From: Heterostelium album PN500
Lineage: Eukaryota > Evosea > Eumycetozoa > Acytosteliales > Acytosteliaceae
Assembly (NCBI RefSeq): GCF_000004825.1
Contig: NW_008805068.1
Span: 930,001-994,000 of the forward strand
DNA length: 64,000 nucleotides
Direction: 5' to 3'
This document shows, piece after piece, positions 57,128 through 64,000 of this stretch. Position numbers and translations under genes: made by a program. Position 1 is the stretch's first letter. The number at the start of each line of letters is the position of its first letter. Under the pieces are notes generated by a model. That model saw only the letters and a program-made list of their open reading frames with translations, was not told the origin of the DNA and did no database searches.

Positions 57128-59993
57128 TTATTTGATTGGTTTAACAGTCCATTGATCATTTTTCTTAACACCTTCGAAATTACCACTTCCAGATGCATAG
57201 AAGAGTGGGCTTTGCATTATATGTGCACTCTCATGAATGAATGTTGATACACCAGTTTCGATGTTACAAATTTCATCCATGTGGAATACAATGAGTTCAC
57301 CGCAATCATTACCAAAGTACTTGGTTACTAGTGAATCCTTGAGATGTAGATTCCATGTGACATCGACTGGCATCCATCCGATGTTGTCAATCCACACCTC
57401 TGACTTACAGTGCGTTTCGATTCCCTCTGGTGTCGAAAAGTTACCACCACGTCCAATGACCGATCTCGCTGGAATGCCAGAACGTCTCAATATTGCGTTG
57501 TACAACATTGTCAGACATCCGCAATCACCCTTACCAATCTGAGTGGTAGTGACAATTGGTTTCCATCCGATTTCCTCATAGTTATACTTGAAGTTCTCAT
57601 TGATGAAAAGGTTAACACGATAGGCAAAACATAGCGGTGTTTCTGCTGGTTCGTTTGAGGCGCCATTCGATTGAGGTGCTTGGATGAATAGATTATTCTT
57701 ATTGATGAAATCATTAAAGATTGGATCGTCTAGAGTGTAAGACTTGGAAGGTCTAGTGTAAAAGTTGAATTCCTCAGGTGAGAGAGGTTCGACGCTGCTA
57801 TCCCATTGGTCAGTCTCGACCATGTCGATACGATAGAGATCCGCTTCGATAATGAAACGACCACGAAGTCGACCGGTATCATGTTGTGGCATCACACTCG
57901 CTGGAACGAGTGCACGGAATACATAATGGTAGTCGGTAGTGAGCAGTTCACCATTGGTCAACCAATTGTTATTGAAATCATAGATCTCGAGACCGGAACT
58001 ACGAACATTTTGATTCATAGAGGTTGGTGGTGCTGGCATGATGACAGACCAATTATCGGGTTGTAAGTTTGGTGCTACATAGCTGAAATCAAAGGTTCCA
58101 ATGACCGAACGAGTGAATGTTGGATTGAGTTTGAATTTTTTGTGTGGTCCAAAGAGTTCACGGTGTTTCGCAAAGTTGGCGGATGGCAACAAGTTGGATT
58201 TGCTGTTGGATCTGCTACCTGAAGCAGCAAGAGAATTTAGATTAACTGATGGTTTAGTGGCTGTTGGTTGTTGTGGAACTGATGGTTGTCTTTGTAACTG
58301 TGGTGGTGGTTGTTGTTGAATTACACTCTTTGGTCTACTGGCTGGTGGCATACTAGGTTGAGATTGTTGTTGTTGTTGTTGAACTGGTGGTTGTTGTTGT
58401 GATGCAGCAGGCTTTGTAACAATTCCCATAGAGATTGGTTTAATTGCATTCTTATTGATTTGTGATGGTAATACACCACCTGATTGTTGTTGTTGTACTG
58501 GAGGTGGTGCTGATGAATTTGATTGTACAGGTGGTTGAGAATTTGGGTTTGATTTAAGATAACTTCCACTCTTTGCAACCTGATTAGTGTTGGGATTCGG
58601 TGCGATTGGAGTATGTAATGCTGGCTGAGGAGTTGAATTGTTGAAACTATTGCTCTTGGGTGCAGCCTTTAGTGGAACAGATTGTGGTTGTGCTGGTTGT
58701 TGTTGGAATGATTGCTGAGAAGATGTCACAGAGTTATTGAAACTATTACTCTTGGGTGCCGACTTTAGTGTTACAGGTTGTGGTTGTGTTGGTGATGGAG
58801 CTTGGTTATATGTCTGTTGCTGTGGTGGTGCTGGCGATTGATGTCCTGGGAATAATACTTCGTTATGAACCAATAGTTTCTTTTTGGTGAATGGTTCATA
58901 TGGTTTGACAAGATCAACAGGTGGTCCTGAGAGAGTTGGTGGTGACATTAATTGTTGTTGTTGTTGTTGTTGCTGTGGTGGTTGTTGAGGTGGGGGAGAT
59001 ATTCTCTTTTGTGATGGAGTTGGTTGAGCGTTTCCAGGAGATTGCATTGGTGTTGAATTTGGTTGATATGCATTGTTGCCATAGGAAGAGGAAGAAGGTG
59101 GTGGTGAATAGTCATCAACTTCAAGAGTTGAGTTTGTTTGGATACCAGACATATAGTTAGAGACTGGATTGTTTTTGGGTGGTGGTTTCTGGAGTACTTC
59201 GGAACACTCAAAGAGATTGTTATGAATGTTTTGGAAGAGATTAGAGAGTGACTCTTGAATTTGCATCAATGGCAAATCGAAAATATCGTTCTTCTCCTCA
59301 AAGAATTGGAATATCTCTTGCATAACGCTGGTGTTCTTTTGTTGGTAAGATTGCTTCTTCAATTTGTTATTGTTCTCTTCGGCGGGCAACTTTGATGGAT
59401 CCTTTGGTGGCTTCTCACGCAGCGATTTAAGTTTGGAATCGGAATTCTCCAGATCCATAAGATATTGGTCACGTGTAGAAATCGAATCCTTTATCGATTT
59501 AATTCTTGCAACAGTTCTACCGATTGTTTCATAATTTTGTTGATTTGAATCCTGATTCAATTATTATTATTTTAGGTTAATTTACTCTTTTTTAATAAAT
59601 ATTTATAACTACATACATTCCAATTATTAAATGAATTTTCAATCAATTTATTGGTTTCAATACAATTTGCAGCAAGTGGATGATCATTGTGGTAATACTT
59701 TGTAATTGTTTTACCAACACAATCAATATGTAAGAAAGTTTCTAAAAAGAAATAAATAATTGGAATCTATATTAATATACTCTTGCTTTGTTGACAACTC
59801 TTTTTTTGTTTTTATAAAATGTTTTGTTGAATTAATTACTTTTCAAGTTTTTGACACGCTTCTGCAAAGATGTGTGAATGGCAAATACATATTCCGAAAC
59901 ATATTTGAATTCCTTTCTGGTATTCTCGAAATTGACATCGGATTTCGATGGTCCACCAGAAATAGTATTCTTAATCTTTTGTAAAATACTCAT
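57128..59993 (-). CDS. BAR domain fused to a transglutaminase-like domain
   Basis: Exons 59840-59993, 59617-59741 and 57128-59551 encode 900 residues. Residues about 1-210 are the same BAR-type helices as the neighbouring paralog (RKEFKYVSEYVFAIHTSLQK, ARIKSIKDSISTRDQYLMDL, IFQFFEEKNDIFDLPLMQI) after an amphipathic start MSILQKIKNTISGG. A Gln/Pro/Ser-rich linker (about 220-560) follows. The C-terminal part (about 570-900) holds a transglutaminase-like fold: RVNLFINENFKYNYEEIGW, then GKGDCGCLTMLYNAILRRSG with Cys770, ETHCKSEVWI with His807 and MPVDVTW with Asp823, the full Cys-His-Asp triad. Possible roles are cross-linking or proteolysis at curved membranes (inference). No signal peptide, so it is cytosolic. 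Confidence 0.85.
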
Positions 59994-60332
59994 TATTTAT
60001 ATTTATTTCTACTAGAAATCTAAAACAAAACAATACACATATATATAAAAATGCTAAAACAAATAAAATGCAAAAAAAATAGTAATTAATAAACAAGAAA
60101 TCAAACTGATCAAGAAAAAATAAACTGGTGGGTTAATTAATATAAAAAAAAATAAATCATTGAAAAAATACAAAATTATTGTAAAAAATTTTTCAGACCG
60201 TGTGGTATTTTCTACTTAAATGGAATTATCATAAAAACTAGATAGTTTTGTTTTTTTGTTTGGTTGTTGTGTGGTGTGTGCGACAAAACTTGTGAAAAAC
60301 AAAAATAATTTGTTTTTATTTTAATTAGTATT
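59994..60332. other. Spacer between the BAR-transglutaminase gene and COG3
   Basis: 339 AT-rich bases upstream of the BAR-transglutaminase start and downstream of COG3. The open frame at 60212 is low complexity and overlaps the end of COG3 on the same strand. Nothing else is seen. Confidence 0.55.
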
Positions 60333-63300
60333 TTATTGATGTGGTAATGGTTCGTCAACAACAGGGATTGACAATGGTGGAGTGGTTGGGGCATTGGTCA
60401 ATGAAGATGTTGATGAGGAACGTGATAATGATGACGACGATGATGAATTGATATTACTGCCGCTTGTCGATGTCTTGATTGACAGTTGAATTGGTATTAC
60501 CTTGTCGAGTAGTGTTTTTAAATCTTCAGAGGACAACAATTGCATTGATTTAATTTGTTCTTCATTGTAGTATCGCTTGGCATACTGATTGATCTGGTCG
60601 AAACCATCAGCAATATTCGTACGAATCGGCTTCATCAAAAGATTCTGTGTCATATTCGATAGATATACTTTCATTCTGGCGATGATCTCTGGTAAATATG
60701 TCTCTATTCTTTTTACAACTTCTTTAATAGTTTCATTGATTCTCACTTGTAATAATAATTATAATAATAATAATAATAATTAATTTGCAAAAGTTAATAT
60801 AAATTAAAAAATTAATACACATTTATATATTAATACATACTTGGTTCAGCAAAAGGTTGTTGAGATAAAGAACTATTAACAACATTAGAGTTATCTCTAC
60901 TTGATTGATTAAGATAGACTGAAATCTTTGTTAGGATGGTCAAGAGTGGATCGATCGTATAGTTTGATGTTGAAAGAATAAATGATTCAATTACCAATTT
61001 CAATTCTTTTTCTAAATCCTAATAATAATAATAATACAGTCAGTCAATTAAAGTGTTTAATAATTCATTGGTATATTATAAAGTAACAATTGTTGTTGTC
61101 ATACTTTTTTAGAATCTATACTGGTATTTGTAACTCTTGGGTTTGCAGCAGAGGCAATTACATTGTATATTGGATTATTTGTAGAAAGTGCAAATAAAGA
61201 ACCATAATTATACATTGTAGAGAGTGCATCTATTGATAGATATAGAATTAATAATTATAAGCAATATAATTGTATAACATTATTAATTAATTAAACATAC
61301 GCTTTAAATTTGGAAAATCTACAATCTTTTCAATGATTACAAAGTTAATATCGAATGGTGTAATCTGTTCACGTAATACTATAAAGTATTTAATTAGAAA
61401 TAGTTGAGAATCGGTTATTGCAAATGGATTATCCTATTATAAATTTAGATAGATAGTTAGTAAGTTAGTTAGTAGCTAGTTAGATTATAATTGTTACTTA
61501 AACTTACTTGTTTTGTTGCAATTAATGAACTTGCTTTTATGAGTGTATATGTACATGCTTCAACAGCTTCTTGTGCCAGACCTTCGAAGATCTTGGTATC
61601 GACTACCAGATAGAGTTTCGATAGGCATGTCAGTGTCTTTTCTAGTGTTGGATACCACAGAGAGTACATTGACTTTGGTGAGGCTTCACCCGATGCCGAC
61701 AGCTTCGTTATGTGATTGGGATAGTCAATGTCTGCCGGCGATGGACTAAACGTTCTAATTTCATCGCGAATGAATGTTTGAATTAAAAACAACAGTCTCT
61801 CTTGAATATCTTGTAGCATTCGCTGCACCGCCAGTCTGAGACCGTTACAATATCGCGTCGATTGCTCAATGATATCATCCAATATCTCATTCCTTATCAG
61901 ATGTGCCAAGTTACACAATTCCTCAAACGAATGAATATGTATATACACCGGTCTAACTGTATCATACAACTGTTGTGCATATTCATCTAACAATTCACTA
62001 CAATACACATATATGTTAGTTTGTTTTTTCCACAACAAATAGTAGTAGTTATATGATATTATTATTATTGTTGTTGTTACATACTTAAAGTTAGCAGTTT
62101 GTTTATCAAAGAAATCGATATAGATTTGATATTCATTTTCGAATATCTGCACCATGTAGATACATAGATTCTGAACGAGCGATGGAACGTTGGCGTTGTT
62201 GGTGTTTCCGGGTGTGGTGTCATAGAGTGATTTAGTGAGTTCCTGTAGCTTCAGTGTGATGATTGGTGTGAGGATCAGCTTCCGATTCTTAAAGTAAATC
62301 GAATGACAATCTCTTATGTATGATACGTATTGACCAACTGCACGCTTCTCCAACTCCAAACAAAGCGGTCGCAGTTTTGGTGCGAATGCACGAAACTTGA
62401 TATTCGATATCTGGAAATCACTGTCGATATCCTTCATCGATGTGAGAATCTCTTTCGTTATGATCTTGAACGACGCCGATATATAATCCTTAATCAATCC
62501 CAACGCTCTTTGGAATAATAAAGTATATTGTAAAACATATTTAGATGTACCTTGGAAATTAACCTATCAACCAAACAAACACAATTATATTAATATTCCA
62601 ATTATTTCCGAGATCAAATAAATATATTATCAATGATAATATCAATATTTACATTCTTTTTCATGAATTGTATACAATCCTCCAGTGTCTCTAAACTAGA
62701 CATAAAGTTTGGATCGGTAACTGTAAAGCTTGAACTATTGAATTTCTTTGTACTTTGATCCAACTCCAAGTAATATCTCAATTTTTCATGTATAGTATGT
62801 ACAATATATCTTAATCTTAGCTAAGATTTCATTAAAAGGATATTAGTTTAATTAATAATTAAATGAATATTATTCACAAATTATTTATAAGTACTTACTT
62901 CTTCTTTAAAGAATTTCTCACAAGAGTCATGTAGTTGAGATGTCTTCTTGGTGAGTGTGAAATAATCGGTTTGAATACTGTTGATAAGTGTTTCACAATC
63001 TTGTACTTGTGCTTGTAGTTCATCAGTACCTTGTCCATAGCTTACTATAGTCTCTAAGAACCATTCATATTGATGTAGATGTGTCGATGTTTTCTCAATC
63101 AGCTTCAACCAATCATAGAAATCTGCTAAACTATCTATTGCTTTATCTGGTAGTTGTGTTGTACTCTTCAAACTGCCAGTAGTGGTACCACTTTCACTTT
63201 CCAACGATGATTCATTCGCTTGTTGTTGTTGTTGCTGCTGTTTCTCTTGTTGTTCTGATTCTTCTGCTGCTTCTTTTAACCTTTTTTGTTCTAACAATTC

Positions 63301-63610
63301 TTGTTGCTGTTTTAACTATTATCATCACAATGCATATAGGAATTTATGTTAGTAAACAAAGATGTTCATTCTGAAAATATCAATTTAAATTTTTGAGATT
63401 ATATATTACTTTTTGAGGTAGTGGACGCTCTGATATAATGAATGTCTGTAGATTATTTAATAGTAATGTTTGGTCGATTGATAATTTACTCTTTTTCTCC
63501 CATTGTGAAACATCGAAATGACTTGTATTGCTATTGGCTGTTGTTGCTGTTGTATTTGGAGATGAACCTGATGATGATCGAGTATGTCCACTTAATATAG
63601 GTGTTGACAT
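60333..63610 (-). CDS. cog3: COG3 (Sec34), conserved oligomeric Golgi complex subunit
   Basis: Nine exons (63410-63610, 62899-63315, 62653-62820, 62085-62563, 61508-61997, 61301-61433, 61105-61229, 60841-61018, 60333-60745) join in phase to 867 residues, close to animal COG3. Landmarks: a coiled-coil N-terminal region (FYDWLKLIEKTSTHLHQYEW), LRYIVHTIHEKLRYYLELD, GLIKDYISASFKIITKEI, YDTVRPVYIHIHSFEELCNL, NEILDDIIEQSTRYCNGL and, late, PFDINFVIIEKIVDFPNL. COG tethers vesicles in retrograde Golgi traffic. Exons 4 and 5 are in frame with the intron between them, so a simple ORF hides that intron. The end is Ser/Thr/Pro-rich. Confidence 0.93.
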
Positions 63611-63853
63611 TGTTATGATTGTTATTAATACATATAATAATATATATAAGTTATTTAATATATATTATTAATAAGTAGATCTTCAAACAATTTAATTAAA
63701 AGATTCTTGGTTGACCTGTTCAAAAAAAAAATGTTGCTTTACTGAAATGAAAAAAAAAACAAAGTTTTGCAAAATTGTGTTCAAGGATAAAGCGCGAATC
63801 ATATTATTACTCTTACTAGTTTAATCTTGATACGATATCTATTAGACAAGAAA
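63611..63853. promoter_or_regulatory. Short divergent promoter, COG3 / prefoldin 4
   Basis: Only 243 AT-rich bases separate the start codons of COG3 (minus) and the prefoldin gene (plus), with a GC-containing patch AAGCGCGAATCA near 63789-63800. A shared bidirectional promoter is likely. Confidence 0.5.
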
Positions 63854-64000
63854 ATGGCATCAAAGATAATGGTTTGTTGAAATAACTACAATTGTATTAA
63901 GATTGATATATTTACTTGAAATACCTTGATTAAATTAATAGTTGGATAAACAAGATGAGGTTGAAACCTCTGTCACTCATGAAGATCAAAAGATGATTAA
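63854..64000 (+). CDS. pfdn4: Prefoldin subunit 4, N-terminal part (runs off the window)
   Basis: Exon 1 (63854-63871) encodes MASKIM; exon 2 from 63942 continues LDKQDEVETSVTHEDQKMIN and is cut by the window end. The VETSVTHEDQKMIN block matches the prefoldin 4 start, where the family reads DVNVTFEDQQKIN. Prefoldin 4 is a beta-type subunit of the hexameric chaperone that hands actin and tubulin to TRiC. The first intron has a GTTTGT donor, weaker than the usual GTAAGT, but it gives the correct phase. The conserved coiled coil would follow beyond the window. Confidence 0.75.

Noticed and set aside
1-64000. Possible CRISPR arrays, insertion sequences, prophage or biosynthetic cluster
   Set aside because: The only repeats are microsatellites and codon-repeat tracts; no spaced direct repeats, transposase, reverse transcriptase or terminal inverted repeats were seen.

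Overview
This window is nuclear DNA from a dictyostelid social amoeba. The signs are very AT-rich spacers, short AT-rich introns bounded by GTAAGT/GTATGT and AG, frequent AAT, CAA and GAA codon runs giving Asn, Gln and acidic tracts, and a dictyostelid-like gene set. Coding regions look clearly richer in C and G than I would expect for D. discoideum, and several spacers run 2 to 6 kb, so a relative of that species is more likely than D. discoideum itself (inference). All products come from reading the sequence and from remembered family features; no database was searched.

Left part (1-24 kb): after a 28-residue gene tail and a 6.3 kb gene-poor spacer come a SAP30-like Sin3-complex subunit, a mitochondrial two-box HMG protein (TFAM-like), a HAPSTR1/UPF0472-like protein, a Yippee zinc protein, the H/ACA assembly factor NAF1, a monoacylglycerol-lipase-like hydrolase, an FAD amine oxidase, a degenerate mitochondrial inner-membrane peptidase, the RNA-processing factor ARS2/Serrate and a Pho80-type cyclin.

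Middle (24-48 kb): an orphan coding-like exon in a 2.8 kb spacer, then a group II nucleoside diphosphate kinase, the GARP subunit VPS54, a multi-pass membrane protein, an RBM26/27-like protein, a mitochondrial Hsp20, an acidic protein with an in-frame stop codon, TAPT1, a SET-domain protein with a signal peptide, a mitochondrial OsmC/Ohr protein, a 57-residue ORF, a mitochondrial tRNA-binding OB-fold protein, an unknown type I membrane protein and cytochrome c heme lyase.

Right part (48-64 kb): a protein joining fimbrin-type CH domains to an IQGAP-type GAP-related region; two adjacent BAR-domain paralogs, one of which also carries a transglutaminase-like domain with an intact Cys-His-Asp triad; the Golgi tether COG3; and the start of prefoldin subunit 4.

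There is no operon logic here. Several genes share a theme: mitochondrial import or function (TFAM-like, IMP2-like, Hsp20, OsmC, tRNA-binding protein, heme lyase), RNA processing (NAF1, ARS2, RBM26/27) and membrane tethering or shaping (VPS54, COG3, the BAR proteins). The strongest candidate for something undescribed is the BAR / BAR-transglutaminase tandem at 55156-59993. Next are the catalytically gutted IMP2-like protein and the CH-IQGAP fusion. Multi-exon genes are given as full spans with exon positions in the text; every join was checked by hand for reading phase.
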